Shown: positions 20,497 through 29,385, counted from the stretch's first letter. The stretch: DNA of 64,000 nucleotides from Pokkaliibacter sp. MBI-7 (GCF_029846635.1 NZ_JARVTG010000001.1:3267501-3331500); one strand, 5' to 3'. A program made the numbers and translations. Notes: generated by a model not told the origin, from the sequence alone.

Positions 20497-20520
20497 ACGA
20501 ATACAAATCGTTATTATTTA
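20497..20520 (-). promoter_or_regulatory. Iron-starvation (PvdS-type) sigma box for receptor gene
   Basis: On the minus strand the sequence reads CC-TAAAT-N16-CGT, matching the iron-starvation box recognised by PvdS-type ECF sigma factors. It lies about 145 bases upstream of the receptor start. The same motif with exactly 16 spacer bases stands before three other siderophore transcription units in this window. The AT-rich spacer may also serve Fur. Confidence 0.7.
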
Positions 20521-20604
20521 GGATTTTGATGACGCATTGTTGAGAGAGCTGACCCTCCCCTGACGGGAGAAGGGTCATCAGCCTGAATCGTCGCTGCTGT
20601 CTAG

Positions 20605-20761
20605 CAGGCTGTTGAAAAACGTCATCGAGGCAGCCGAGACAAGGAAATACCCCGAGGGCACAAGAAACAGGCGAAAAAGCGGAGTTTAGTGAACTAAATG
20701 AGCATTTTGAGCCTGTTTTTGACGCGGTATTCGGCAACGCAGATAGATTTTCAACGACCTG
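20605..20761. mobile_element. MITE-like inverted-repeat element, copy 1 (157 bp)
   Basis: Begins CAGGCTGTTGAAAA and ends TTTTCAACGACCTG (imperfect terminal inverted repeats, ~14 bp). Flanked by CTAG on the left and CTAA on the right. Too short to code for a transposase. Near-identical copies lie at 29386-29542 (opposite orientation) and 37184-37323. The right flank supplies the stop codon of the adjoining fhuC-like gene. Probably mobilised by a transposase elsewhere in the genome. Confidence 0.85.
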
Positions 20762-21574
20762 CTAACAGGCCAGTGCCACGGTATGGCCGTTGCCGGGCTG
20801 GCGAATCACTTCCATTTTCAGGCCGTAGATGGCCTGTAACTGCTCCGGCGTCATGATCTTGTCTGCGCTGCCGCGCGCGATCATCTGGCCGGAATGCAGG
20901 GCGATGATTTCATCGCAGTAGCGGGCGGCGAGATTGACGTCATGCAGCACCACGATCACCCCCAGCCCCTTTTCCTGCGACAGCCGCTGTACCAGTGACA
21001 GCACGTCGATCTGATGGGCGATGTCCAGCGCCGAGATTGGCTCATCCAGCAGCAGGCATTCGGTATCCTGCGCCACCAGCATGGCCAGCCACACCCGCTG
21101 ACGCTCACCACCGGACAGGGTATCGACCAGCTGATCGGCCAGTGCGGTGACATCCGTCAGCGCCATGGCCTCGTCCACCTTGTCAGCATCCTGCTGGCCA
21201 AAACGGCCGAGTGCACCGTGCCAGGGGTAGCGCCCCAGGGCGATCAGCTCGCGCACCGACAGGCCGGTAGCCGCCGGGGTGTACTGCGGCAGATAGGCGA
21301 CCTTGCGGGCAAAATCGCGCTCGCTCCAGCGTTGCAGGGGTTTTTCTTCAAAACGTGCGGTGCCGCTGCTGGCCTGTTGCTGACGGGCCAGAATTTTCAG
21401 CAGGGTGGATTTCCCTGAGCCGTTGTGGCCGATCAGGCCGATGATCCTGCGGGCGGGCAGTGCCAGCGTCAGCGGCGCCAGCAGCTGACGGCCGGGGACC
21501 TCGAAGCTGACCTTGTCGAGGGTAAAAAGGTGCAGCGGGCGGCTGCTACCGGAAGAAGTCTCGGCTGAGTTCAT
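20762..21574 (-). CDS. fhuC: Ferric-siderophore ABC transporter ATPase (FhuC-like)
   Basis: ATPase of a FhuBCD-type iron-siderophore importer, 270 aa. Walker A G-H-N-G-S-G-K-S-T near residue 49, signature L-S-G-G-E-R-Q-R near 159, Walker B C-L-L-L-D-E-P near 178 and switch His in V-V-L-H-D-V-N. It is the last gene of the fhuD-fhuB-reductase-fhuC operon, 44 bases after the reductase gene. The stop codon abuts the MITE-like repeat, so the last residues (V-A-L-A-C) may have been set by that insertion; all functional motifs lie well before it. Works at the inner face of the cytoplasmic membrane. Confidence 0.92.
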   Translation of the reverse strand: MNSAETSSGSSRPLHLFTLDKVSFEVPGRQLLAPLTLALPARRIIGLIGHNGSGKSTLLKILARQQQASSGTARFEEKPLQRWSERDFARKVAYLPQYTPAATGLSVRELIALGRYPWHGALGRFGQQDADKVDEAMALTDVTALADQLVDTLSGGERQRVWLAMLVAQDTECLLLDEPISALDIAHQIDVLSLVQRLSQEKGLGVIVVLHDVNLAARYCDEIIALHSGQMIARGSADKIMTPEQLQAIYGLKMEVIRQPGNGHTVALAC

Positions 21575-21618
21575 AGCATCATCCGTATGGGAAGCGGCAA
21601 AGGGGAACAGAGTGGCGA

Positions 21619-22443
21619 CTAGTTATCGGCCTTGCGGCGCCAGTAAGGCACGCCGAGCAGGCGCTCTTTGGGCCAGAGGCGATCAGCCAGTGCGGCTGCC
21701 TGACAGCGGCGCAGCAGTTCGTATTCGCCGGCCACCCAGATAAAGCCCTGCTCCGGTATCGCGGCAAAGGGGACGCCGGCCAGCGCCTGCGGCAGGTCAG
21801 ACTGGCCCTGCTCCATGCGGTAATACCAGTGCACCGGCAGGCCGGGATGGCTGGGCATCACCACTTCACAACCGGGCCGTGAGACTTCGATATGCACACT
21901 GCCGTGGCAGTGGTGCGGCAGGCTGTCGAGCAGGCGGGCGATGGCAGGCAGGGCGGTTTCATCACCGGCCAGCAGGTACCAGTCGGCCGCTTTGACGCTG
22001 AAACCACAGGGGCCGGACATGGCGCAACGGTCGCCGGGCCGGGCGGCGCGGGCAAAGTTGGAGGCCGGGCCGGCGTGGCCATGGGTCACAAAATCGATAT
22101 CCACTTCACCGCGGGCCACATCGATACGGCGGATGGTGTAGTAGCGCATGGTGACGTTTTTGACAGAGGGAGAGCCCATCTGCGGGCGGCCTTCTGCATC
22201 GGTGCCGGGCCACTGGCAGGGGAGTGACAGATCCACCGGCACATAAAAGCGAACGTGCAGGTTATCGAGGGTATCGAAGGGCGACAGGTCTTCTCCCTGC
22301 AGGGTCAGACGCAGCATCTCCGGTGACAGCACTTCACTGCGCAGTACGGTCAGTGGGCGGTAGAGATTTTGTGGCACATCAGCGCTGGCCGGGGTATCGG
22401 CCTGCACGGCAGCAGTCTGGGAAACAGCGGTTTGGCTAGTCAT
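21619..22443 (-). CDS. Siderophore-interacting ferric reductase (SIP family)
   Basis: FAD-dependent ferric-siderophore reductase of the SIP/ViuB family, 274 aa. The flavin-binding motif R-Y-Y-T-I-R-R lies near residue 100, followed by D-I-D-F-V-T-H-G and G-P-A-S-N-F-A-R-A, the family signature. The C-terminal half holds the NAD(P)H-binding region (Y-L-L-A-G-D-E-T-A-L-P-A) and ends in a W-R-R-K motif. Family role: reduces Fe(III)-siderophore in the cytoplasm to release iron. Placed between the permease and ATPase genes, so release is coupled to uptake. The first ~25 residues are Ala/Thr-rich and probably disordered. Confidence 0.9.
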   Translation of the reverse strand: MTSQTAVSQTAAVQADTPASADVPQNLYRPLTVLRSEVLSPEMLRLTLQGEDLSPFDTLDNLHVRFYVPVDLSLPCQWPGTDAEGRPQMGSPSVKNVTMRYYTIRRIDVARGEVDIDFVTHGHAGPASNFARAARPGDRCAMSGPCGFSVKAADWYLLAGDETALPAIARLLDSLPHHCHGSVHIEVSRPGCEVVMPSHPGLPVHWYYRMEQGQSDLPQALAGVPFAAIPEQGFIWVAGEYELLRRCQAAALADRLWPKERLLGVPYWRRKADN

Positions 22444-22459
22444 GGCACATCCTCGGGCG

Positions 22460-24481
22460 TCAGGTGCGGCGGGCGATCAGATGCAGCAGGAAGGGGCCAC
22501 CGATAATGGCCGCCAGCAACCCGGCAGGAATCTGGAAAGGGAAGATCAGGGTGCGGCCCAGCCAGTCAGACACCAGCAGCACCAGCCCCCCGAACAGGGT
22601 GGCGACCAGCAGCTGGCTACCGGCCCGCTGAAAGCCCGCCATACGGGCAAAATGGGGCCCCATCAGGCCAACAAAACTGAGCGGTCCGACGCTGATGGTG
22701 GCGGCTGCCGTCAGGATGGCCGTCAGCAACAGCAGGCTGAGACTGGCCACCCGGCGGTTGAGGCCAAGGCTGGCGGCGGTCTGTACGCCCAGCGGCAGCA
22801 GGGTCAGCCAGCGGGCTGTCAGCGGGATCAGTGCCAGCCCTGCCAGCAGCACCAGCGCTGACCACAGGGCTTCACCCGCTACAACGTGATAGGTCGAGCC
22901 TGCCAGCCATGACAGTAACTGGCCGAGGCGCGGGTCCTGCGCGGATTTCAGTACCGCCATGATCAGGCCGGACACCGAGCTGATGGCGACCCCGGCCAGC
23001 AGCAGGCGTGAGCCAGAGAAATGCTCGCGGCGTGACAGCAGCAACATGCCGGCCAGCACCAGCAGAGCACCAGCGGCACCGGCGCCGATCTGCATGGCGC
23101 GCGTTGGCGCTACTACGGTAAACATCAGCACAATCACCCCCAGCATGGCGCCGGAGGCAATCCCCAGCACTTCCGGTGCCGCCATCGGGTTGCCGGTCAT
23201 GCGCTGCAGGATGCCACCAGCCAGTGCCAGCATGGCGCCGCCACAGAAGGCCGCGACAGCGCGGGGATAACGCAGCTCCAGCAGCCCCTGACGGTGCTCA
23301 TCCAGTTGGCTTAACCAGTGCCAGCCGCTGGCGTCATGACCTGCGCAGAGGGCGACCCATAGCAGGATGGGGATGAGCAGCAACAGGCTGAGGATAATCA
23401 GCAGCGGGCGCTGAGCCCGGCGCACCGCCTGACCGGCGCTGTGCAGCAGCGGCTGGGCTTCTTTCAGCCGCGGTAACAGCACCAGCAGCAGCGGCGCGCC
23501 GAGCAGGGCGGTCATGGCACCGGTCGGGAAGGCGCGGTAGGTGGTGGGCAGCAGTTGCACCAGCTGATCAGTGGTCAGCAGCAACAGTGCGCCACAGACG
23601 GGCGACCACAGCAGCTGCTGACCGAGCCGGCGGGCACCCAGCAGACGGGCGACAGCGGGCGCGGCCAGCCCGATAAAGCTGATCACCCCGACGACAGAAA
23701 CCGTCATGGCGGTGAGCACCACCGACAGGGCAAGGGCGGCAAAGCGGAAACCACTGACAGGGACACCCAGTGAGCGGGCGCTGCTGTCATCCAGCCCGAG
23801 AATGGTTAGCGGTCGCAGCAGCACCAGTGCCAGCACGGCCAGCAGGCTCAGACGCGGCAGCAGGTAGAGCGCGTTGCTCCAGTCGTTCTGATCCAGATAA
23901 CCCGCGCCCCACAGAAACAGCCCGATCAGCATGTCATGGTTGAACAGCGCAATCACTGCACTGAGGGTGCTGCAGTAGAGGCTGACGATCAGCCCGGTCA
24001 GCGTCACCGTGACCGGCGACAGCCCCTGCCGCCAGGCCAGTCCCATCACCGCAAACAGCGCCACGCCCGCTCCGGCCATGGCGATCCAGAGCTTGCCGAT
24101 ATACAGCGCAGCGGGGAACCACACCGTGGCGATGCTCAGGGCCAGCTGCGCTCCGGCAGAGATGCCGAGGGTAGCGGGCTCCGCCAGCGGGTTACGCAGC
24201 AGATGCTGAAAGATGGCGCCGGCCAGCGCCAGTGCCGCACCGGCCAGCAGGGCCACCACCAGCCTTGGCAGATAGGTAAAGTGCAGCATGACCTGATCAG
24301 TCCGGGTGATGTCCGGCTCGGTGATGGCCTGCCACCAGAGCGTGCCCGGCAGCTGGCGCTGAACGTTGGCCCAGATCAGCAGCACGCAGAGCAACAGGGC
24401 ACCGACACCCAGCACAACAGGCAACAGGCGCACAGGTGCTGCGCGCTGCGGAGCCGGGCTGGCAACAGCGTGATCAACCAT
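22460..24481 (-). CDS. fhuB: Fused ferric-siderophore permease (FhuB-like), 673 aa
   Basis: Inner-membrane permease made of two fused FecCD/BtuC-type halves (roughly residues 1-340 and 345-673), about 20 membrane segments in all, as in E. coli FhuB. Each half carries the family pattern L-A-L-A-G-A-I-F-Q near residue 85 and L-A-L-A-G-G-I-L-Q near 420, and the ATPase-coupling loops G-V-I-S-F-I-G-L-A-A-P and G-P-L-S-F-V-G-L-M-G-P. Starts inside the end of fhuD (8-base overlap), so the two are translationally coupled; the reductase gene follows after 16 bases. Fusion of both halves is typical of hydroxamate importers. Confidence 0.93.
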   Translation of the reverse strand: MVDHAVASPAPQRAAPVRLLPVVLGVGALLLCVLLIWANVQRQLPGTLWWQAITEPDITRTDQVMLHFTYLPRLVVALLAGAALALAGAIFQHLLRNPLAEPATLGISAGAQLALSIATVWFPAALYIGKLWIAMAGAGVALFAVMGLAWRQGLSPVTVTLTGLIVSLYCSTLSAVIALFNHDMLIGLFLWGAGYLDQNDWSNALYLLPRLSLLAVLALVLLRPLTILGLDDSSARSLGVPVSGFRFAALALSVVLTAMTVSVVGVISFIGLAAPAVARLLGARRLGQQLLWSPVCGALLLLTTDQLVQLLPTTYRAFPTGAMTALLGAPLLLVLLPRLKEAQPLLHSAGQAVRRAQRPLLIILSLLLLIPILLWVALCAGHDASGWHWLSQLDEHRQGLLELRYPRAVAAFCGGAMLALAGGILQRMTGNPMAAPEVLGIASGAMLGVIVLMFTVVAPTRAMQIGAGAAGALLVLAGMLLLSRREHFSGSRLLLAGVAISSVSGLIMAVLKSAQDPRLGQLLSWLAGSTYHVVAGEALWSALVLLAGLALIPLTARWLTLLPLGVQTAASLGLNRRVASLSLLLLTAILTAAATISVGPLSFVGLMGPHFARMAGFQRAGSQLLVATLFGGLVLLVSDWLGRTLIFPFQIPAGLLAAIIGGPFLLHLIARRT

Positions 24482-25430
24482 GGAGAGCTCCTTCAGCCAG
24501 CGGTAAACGGGTTGCCAGTAATTCAGTCAGACGCAGGGCAGAAGGCAGGCCACCGTAGAACAGGGTTTGCGGCAGCAGCACCACGCGTTTTTGCTGTACG
24601 GCGGGCAGGCTGTTGAGTACCGGGATCTTCATCGCCAGCGCACCCTGCACCAGACGCTCATTACCGATATTGACCAGCACGGCATCCTTGTCGGCGGCCA
24701 GCTGATCCAGCGTGACGGTCAGGTGACCAAAGGCTGAGCCGGGGGTACGCCAGGCGTTCTGTAACCCCAGCCGGTTGAATACGTCCTGAAACAGGCTATT
24801 GCTGCAGAACACCAGCGTGCGTCGCGCATCGATCAGGCTGATCAGATACAGCGGACGCCCTGTGTAGTCAGCCAGTGCGGTTCTGGCGTCGGCAAACTGG
24901 CGGTCTGCCGCGGTGACATAGGCTGCGGCCTGCTCGCTGTAGCCGAGCTGGCCGGCCAGCTGCTGCAGTGCCTGCGTACCGTGGGCTACCTGATCAATAG
25001 ACTGCTGCCCGGCCAGCCGCAGATCGCCGGCAAAGCCCTGTGCTTCAAACTGCAGCACAGGGGCAATCTGCTCCAGTTGCGGCTGCAATGACGCCAGCTC
25101 CGGGTTCATCACCATCACCTCAGGCCGCAGCGCCTGCAGCAGCTCCATATTGGGCTCAGAGCGCAGGCCCAGCTCATGCACACTGTCGGGCACCGGCGGT
25201 GCCATCACCAGTTGCCGGTAACGGTCGATTTCCGGCAGGGTCAGGGGAGTAATGCCCAGTGCCAGCAGATTTTCGGCGCTGGCCCAGTCAAGCGCGGCAA
25301 TGCGCTGCATGGCTGGCGTGGAAGTGGCTGCATGCGCCAGCAGCGGCCAGCCGGGGGCGGTCGCCAGCGCGCACAGCAGCCGTCGGCGGCTGATCAGGCG
25401 CGCCGTAAAGGAAGTGGTTTTGTCAGACAT
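24474..25430 (-). CDS. fhuD: Periplasmic ferric-siderophore binding protein (FhuD-like)
   Basis: Class III periplasmic binding protein, 318 aa. The N-terminus has a twin-arginine-type signal (S-R-R-R-L-L-C at residues 14-20, then a hydrophobic stretch to A-H-A near 34). The body has the family's A-A-L-D-W-A-S-A-E-N-L-L-A-L-G-I-T-P and L-R-S-E-P-N-M-E-L-L motifs. It captures ferric hydroxamate in the periplasm for FhuB. First gene of the uptake operon; an iron-starvation box is centred about 55 bases upstream. Overlaps fhuB by 8 bases. Confidence 0.9.
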   Translation of the reverse strand: MSDKTTSFTARLISRRRLLCALATAPGWPLLAHAATSTPAMQRIAALDWASAENLLALGITPLTLPEIDRYRQLVMAPPVPDSVHELGLRSEPNMELLQALRPEVMVMNPELASLQPQLEQIAPVLQFEAQGFAGDLRLAGQQSIDQVAHGTQALQQLAGQLGYSEQAAAYVTAADRQFADARTALADYTGRPLYLISLIDARRTLVFCSNSLFQDVFNRLGLQNAWRTPGSAFGHLTVTLDQLAADKDAVLVNIGNERLVQGALAMKIPVLNSLPAVQQKRVVLLPQTLFYGGLPSALRLTELLATRLPLAEGALHG

Positions 25431-25474
25431 AGCCAGCTTTGACGATAGGGGGAGGTAGTCTACAGAGAGCTATG

Positions 25475-25498
25475 ACGAACGAGATGGAAGAGGATTTA
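25475..25498 (-). promoter_or_regulatory. Iron-starvation sigma box for fhuD operon
   Basis: The minus strand reads GAC-TAAAT-N16-CGT with exactly 16 spacer bases, 45 bases upstream of the fhuD start. Same form as the boxes at 20497, 33094 and 33571. Confidence 0.7.
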
Positions 25499-25540
25499 GT
25501 CGGCATGCTGCCCTGCTGGTGATGCAGCAGGGCGGTCAGG

Positions 25541-26143
25541 TTATTTAGAAGGCTGTACCTCGATGAGCGGCGGATTCTCAAACGACTCAATATTCCACTG
25601 GTACCCACCCAGCATCCCAAACATTTTGGGTTCACTTTGCGCATTGTGCTTAAGCACCGTGACACCCTGCGCCACTGATACCGTCAGAGCGCCATTAATT
25701 TTGGCACCCATGGATTTGAGCTTGTTAAGGTCTTTGTCGCTTATGTGCACAGCTTTGATTTCGATGGCACCGTCCTGTTTAGGGGTGATGGCGAATATTT
25801 TTGAATTGCCCGACAGAAAGATGTATTTCTCGCCAGCCTTGCCGGATTTCTCGACCACCACTCGATAACGCCCTTCGCCCTTATATTCGACTTCCTTAAC
25901 GCCTGGCTGTTTGCTGATCTTTCCAGCTTCCTTTTTCAGATTGGCCTCATCTTTCTCGGAGAAAACGCCATCTTTGGCAGCCATCAGTGCCAGGGCATAG
26001 GTTAAGGTGCCTTCGTAGGCAAAGGTGTAGCTTCCATCTTTGTTGACGGTAATGTTGGCGTCGAAATCTTCAGGTATCCAGCAGCCTGACAGCAGCATTG
26101 TCATTGCAAGCGTGGTGATCAGTGAAAGTAAGCGAGTCTTCAT
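25541..26143 (-). CDS. Putative lipoprotein, 200 aa
   Basis: The lipoprotein signal M-K-T-R-L-L-S-L with hydrophobic core and lipobox L-L-S-G-C (Cys near residue 21) sends it to the membrane. The start at 26143 is chosen over an upstream start because it gives a proper signal and has AGGAACAC before it. The mature part has V-N-K-D-G-S-Y-T-F-A-Y-E-G-T-L-T-Y, a beta-rich pattern seen in uncharacterised lipoproteins, and ends E-V-Q-P-S-K. Probably co-transcribed with the lipoprotein gene 79 bases upstream. Function unknown. Confidence 0.75.
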   Translation of the reverse strand: MKTRLLSLITTLAMTMLLSGCWIPEDFDANITVNKDGSYTFAYEGTLTYALALMAAKDGVFSEKDEANLKKEAGKISKQPGVKEVEYKGEGRYRVVVEKSGKAGEKYIFLSGNSKIFAITPKQDGAIEIKAVHISDKDLNKLKSMGAKINGALTVSVAQGVTVLKHNAQSEPKMFGMLGGYQWNIESFENPPLIEVQPSK

Positions 26144-26222
26144 GTTGTGTTCCTGACATCTGTTCCCTGATGTGATTCTTGTCCTCACTTCAGGCTGTTC
26201 CTGCAGTGAGGAAGTGCAGTCC

Positions 26223-27008
26223 TTACAGCGGCTTGCCGTAGCCATATACCTTCAGATGCTGTGCCGCTTCCATGGCCAGCCTGCACTGGTAGGTGTGGGC
26301 GAGCTCGGAAGACTCATCGTATTTGCGCTCTTTTTTGAGCTGGGTGATCTGCTCGTTACAGCTGTTGAAGTCTGTTTTGAGCTGGTCGCGGTTATTCAGA
26401 TAGAGCGCAATCTGATCGTCATGCTGTTTATCCACCGCCTTTTCTGACAGCTGGCACTGGCTTTCGCTGAAGTTGATGCCCTGACAGTGGTCTTTCTTGT
26501 AGGTGATCAGTTGATCTTTGGGGAACCGGGTGATCAGCGCCACCACCGCCGCCTCGGTGCGAGCGGGCTCCAGTTCTGCGAAGGCTTTGCACTGCGCACT
26601 GGGCTGAGCAAAGATGACGTTGCCGCATTGCTTGCGATAGGCAAAGAAGTCGTCGTCGCTGAGTTTGGGCAGATCGGTTTTGGCCTGCTCGTAATCAGCC
26701 GTGTACTGCCGTTCCTGCTCCGCTTTCTGCTTTTTCGCTTCCTCTTCGCGCAGGGCACGTTCCTGCTCGGCCAGCTGGCGCTGGTAGTCGTGCTGAGCCT
26801 GTTCGGCTGCCCTGCATTCGGCATCCTCGGCGACGTTTTGCAGGGCATCCTTGTCTCTGGTAACAAAGGCCGACTTGAGCGCATCCTTACACTCGCTGAC
26901 CTTGGTCTGGGCTTCATCCAGATGAGACTGATAGTAGGGGAGATCATGTTCGGAGCAACCGGCCAGCAGTGCAGCGGCAGCGGTCATAGCCAGTAGATGG
27001 CGACGCAT
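26223..27008 (-). CDS. Putative coiled-coil lipoprotein, 261 aa
   Basis: Lipobox L-L-A-G-C (Cys near residue 18) after a short hydrophobic signal, so a membrane-anchored lipoprotein. Residues ~75-115 are a charged coiled coil (E-Q-E-R-A-L-R-E-E-E-A-K-K-Q-K-A-E). The rest has about eight further Cys residues spread through helical segments (S-E-C-K-D, D-A-E-C-R, K-Q-C-G-N, D-H-C-Q-G, S-Q-C-Q-L), which could form disulfides in the periplasm. Family not recognised. Heads a probable two-gene operon with the next lipoprotein gene; divergent from the hydrolase gene on the plus strand. Confidence 0.75.
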   Translation of the reverse strand: MRRHLLAMTAAAALLAGCSEHDLPYYQSHLDEAQTKVSECKDALKSAFVTRDKDALQNVAEDAECRAAEQAQHDYQRQLAEQERALREEEAKKQKAEQERQYTADYEQAKTDLPKLSDDDFFAYRKQCGNVIFAQPSAQCKAFAELEPARTEAAVVALITRFPKDQLITYKKDHCQGINFSESQCQLSEKAVDKQHDDQIALYLNNRDQLKTDFNSCNEQITQLKKERKYDESSELAHTYQCRLAMEAAQHLKVYGYGKPL

Positions 27009-27223
27009 AGCGATATCCTTTTGCTGTGATGGTGAGAGTCATTTCTCAATGCCTGCTGCAGCGGGGCAGCCAGGGCGGGCGGTATTAGAGCATATTTTGC
27101 CGCTGCAGGCAGACAGAAGCGGTTCTGTCGTGGCTGAGCCGCCGATTTACCTCTTGTTTGCGCTAACAGATACCGCTAAAACCTTTTCCAGCGGTTTATG
27201 TTGCTGACTGGCAGGAGTACGCC

Positions 27224-27790
27224 ATGACTTATCTCGACGCCCCTTCGACGGCACTGGTACTGATTGATCTGCAGAAAGGCATTCTGGCCATGCAGACGGA
27301 GCCTCACGAGGCCATGGATGTGTTCGTTACCGGCCGCGATCTGGCTACCCAGTTTCGGGGTGCCGGGTCGTCGGTGGTGCTGGTGAATGTGGCCTGGGCA
27401 GAAGACTTTGCCGATATGCCCACCGGCCTGACAGATCGGCCGGCGCCGCGGCCTGAGGGCGGGTTGCCGCCGGAGTGGAGTGAGCTGGCCGACGGGCTGG
27501 CAGAGCCGGGTGACCTGCTCATCACCAAGCATCAGTGGGGCGCCTTTACCGGCACTGAGCTGGACCTGCAGCTGCGCCGCCGGGGGATCAAAACCATTGT
27601 GCTGGCGGGGATTGCCACTAACTTCGGGGTGGAGTCCACCGCGCGGCATGGGTGGGAGCTGGGTTACAACGTGGTGATTGTCGAGGATGGCTGCACCAGC
27701 AGCAATGTGGAGCTGCATACCATGGTGATTGAGCATGTGTTCCCCCGAATTGCCCGGGTTACCAGAGCGGAAGAAATCAAGCTGGTTTAG
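27224..27790 (+). CDS. Isochorismatase-family hydrolase (YecD-like), 188 aa
   Basis: Isochorismatase-fold protein: A-L-V-L-I-D-L-Q (acidic catalytic Asp near 15), I-T-K-H-Q-W-G-A-F (catalytic Lys near 102) and G-I-A-T-N-F-G-V-E-S-T-A-R. At the position where nicotinamidase-type cysteine hydrolases carry Cys, this protein has Gly (N-F-G-V-E), as in E. coli YecD and in true isochorismatases such as EntB. So a thiol mechanism is unlikely. Substrate unknown. A GGCAGGAG ribosome-binding site precedes the start. It is followed after 34 bases by a small gene likely in the same transcript. Confidence 0.88.
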   Translation: MTYLDAPSTALVLIDLQKGILAMQTEPHEAMDVFVTGRDLATQFRGAGSSVVLVNVAWAEDFADMPTGLTDRPAPRPEGGLPPEWSELADGLAEPGDLLITKHQWGAFTGTELDLQLRRRGIKTIVLAGIATNFGVESTARHGWELGYNVVIVEDGCTSSNVELHTMVIEHVFPRIARVTRAEEIKLV

Positions 27791-27824
27791 CGTTGCCGGG
27801 TGAAGTAGGAGAGAGGAGTGATCC

Positions 27825-28187
27825 ATGACCTCTTTATTGCAGGGTGATGTGCAGGGTGAGTACGAGCAGGAAAGTTACGATGCCATGCGCCGGCGCTATG
27901 CGGGCTTTGGCGTCGGGCTGTTTGAGCAGTTACGGCTGCGCATGCCGGGTGTCTTTGCCGGTTTACGTTTCTATTACCGCACCAACAGCCCCTACACGCT
28001 GGATGCTTTTGCCATCTGTAAAGGCCTGCAGACGGAGTTCGCCATCCAGCTCGATGGCGATGTTGAGCTGATCTGCATCTGGGACACGCAGAGTCATACC
28101 GAGATTGGCGACTGGCACGACCAGGACCCGGTGACCGTGGCCCTGGACTATATTCGCCAGCACTATCTGGTGATGCACAGTGTGTGA
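27825..28187 (+). CDS. Hypothetical protein, 120 aa
   Basis: No family recognised. Soluble, no signal; contains Y-D-A-M-R-R-R-Y-A-G-F-G near the start, a beta-rich centre (F-A-I-Q-L-D-G-D-V-E-L-I-C-I-W-D) and a helical end. GAGAGGAGTG lies upstream of the ATG. Starts 34 bases after the hydrolase gene on the same strand, so co-transcription is likely. The 180 bases after it show no clear feature. Confidence 0.65.
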   Translation: MTSLLQGDVQGEYEQESYDAMRRRYAGFGVGLFEQLRLRMPGVFAGLRFYYRTNSPYTLDAFAICKGLQTEFAIQLDGDVELICIWDTQSHTEIGDWHDQDPVTVALDYIRQHYLVMHSV

Positions 28188-28367
28188 AGGTGTGCGGCAT
28201 CCCCTGGCGTTACGCTCACTGGTTCACATCGTTCAGACTTCCCTGCCATTACCTGTTTGCACACTGACTGCCTGCCCGGTTGAACTCATCCATAACGTTG
28301 ATTACCCTACGGCCTGCTTGCAGGGATGTGGTCGCAAGTTGTCTCAATGATGCAAGGGAGTGATGAA

Positions 28368-28844
28368 ATGGGTTCTGTTACCTTTGTTCTGCCAAAAATT
28401 GCGGCTGCTGATCTTGTCTTCGACGCAGCCGAAACACGGGAAATTCTCGCCTTCTTCTGGCCTCACCAGACCACCATCGCCAGTCTTGCCATTACCGATT
28501 CCGTAAGAGAGTTTGCTCAGGGGCTGCTTATTGTGGCCGTTGATGCCTCCTATGCGATGGGCTATATCGACATTCTGGTCAATGTACTGATTAAGCGTAA
28601 GCCGGGGAGCAGCATCAAAAGTCTGGTGACCAAACTGGTGAAGAAAAACGTCAAACACTGGTGGAAACATGCACAACAGAAAGACCTGCTGGATGCAAAA
28701 ATCTATGAGACGGTGCGCGCCACCATTGCCCTCAAACAGAAAACCCAGCTGGATATGTACCTAAACGGACTGGCTCAGGTGTCTGACCGCACGAGAAATC
28801 TTGTGGTGCTGAACAAGTCCTCCTGCACTGCTGCATGGGTGTGA
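28368..28844 (+). CDS. Hypothetical protein, 158 aa
   Basis: No family recognised. Mostly alpha-helical and soluble, with a basic middle (K-S-L-V-T-K-L-V-K-K-N-V-K-H-W-W-K-H). The ATG at 28368 is preferred over one at 28326 because AAGGGAG stands at the right distance before it. Overlapped by or adjacent to the next gene, suggesting a two-gene unit. Confidence 0.6.
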   Translation: MGSVTFVLPKIAAADLVFDAAETREILAFFWPHQTTIASLAITDSVREFAQGLLIVAVDASYAMGYIDILVNVLIKRKPGSSIKSLVTKLVKKNVKHWWKHAQQKDLLDAKIYETVRATIALKQKTQLDMYLNGLAQVSDRTRNLVVLNKSSCTAAWV

Positions 28845-28852
28845 GCAGGCCG

Positions 28853-29368
28853 ATGAAACCCATCACAAAAGTTCTGATCGCCTTACTGGCGTTACTCGTC
28901 TTATCCACCGCGATGGTGGTGTACCGGTATGCTGAGACTCCTCCATTAGCGTTGGTCGCAGAGGCATCCCTTGAGCAGACACCATCACCGATGAAATGGC
29001 TGGCGATCACGTCGCTGCGCTATCTCCATCCCTCGGCAGAAGAAATAGCCGACCTCAATCAGCAGGCAGGTGCCCGTTATCTGGCCACGTTAGCCGATCA
29101 GGCTGAGGCCAGCATGCTGTTGCGTGAGTACCAGCAGAAGGGGTTGGACCTCAATGCACAGGATCAGCAAACGGGAACGGGACTGACGGCGTTGCAGGCG
29201 GTCGCTATTGGTAATGATGCAGAGGGGGTAAAGCAGCTGCTGGCACTGGGGGCCGATCCGCTGCTGACGGATGCGCAGGGGCGCACTGCACTGATGCTGG
29301 TAGAGATCAGTCAGCGTAACCGCCCCGATGTGGATTTCTCTGCGGTCCTTGCACTATTGAAGAAGTGA
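28853..29368 (+). CDS. Ankyrin-repeat protein with N-terminal membrane anchor
   Basis: About 171 aa. One hydrophobic segment at residues 4-25 serves as signal or anchor. The C-terminal half holds two ankyrin-type repeats: G-L-T-A-L-Q-A-V-A-I-G-N-D-A-E-G-V-K-Q-L-L-A-L-G-A-D-P-L followed by D-A-Q-G-R-T-A-L-M-L. Ankyrin repeats mediate protein contacts; here probably in the periplasm. Nine bases separate it from the gene before it. A MITE-like repeat begins 18 bases after its stop codon. Confidence 0.75.
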   Translation: MKPITKVLIALLALLVLSTAMVVYRYAETPPLALVAEASLEQTPSPMKWLAITSLRYLHPSAEEIADLNQQAGARYLATLADQAEASMLLREYQQKGLDLNAQDQQTGTGLTALQAVAIGNDAEGVKQLLALGADPLLTDAQGRTALMLVEISQRNRPDVDFSAVLALLKK

Positions 29369-29385
29369 AAACGTTCTCATCCTAG

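Noticed and set aside
20605..20761. Simple Rho-independent terminator instead of a mobile element
   Set aside because: The terminal inverted repeats are 157 bp apart, the inner sequence is conserved in three distant copies in both orientations, and one copy has a probable target duplication.
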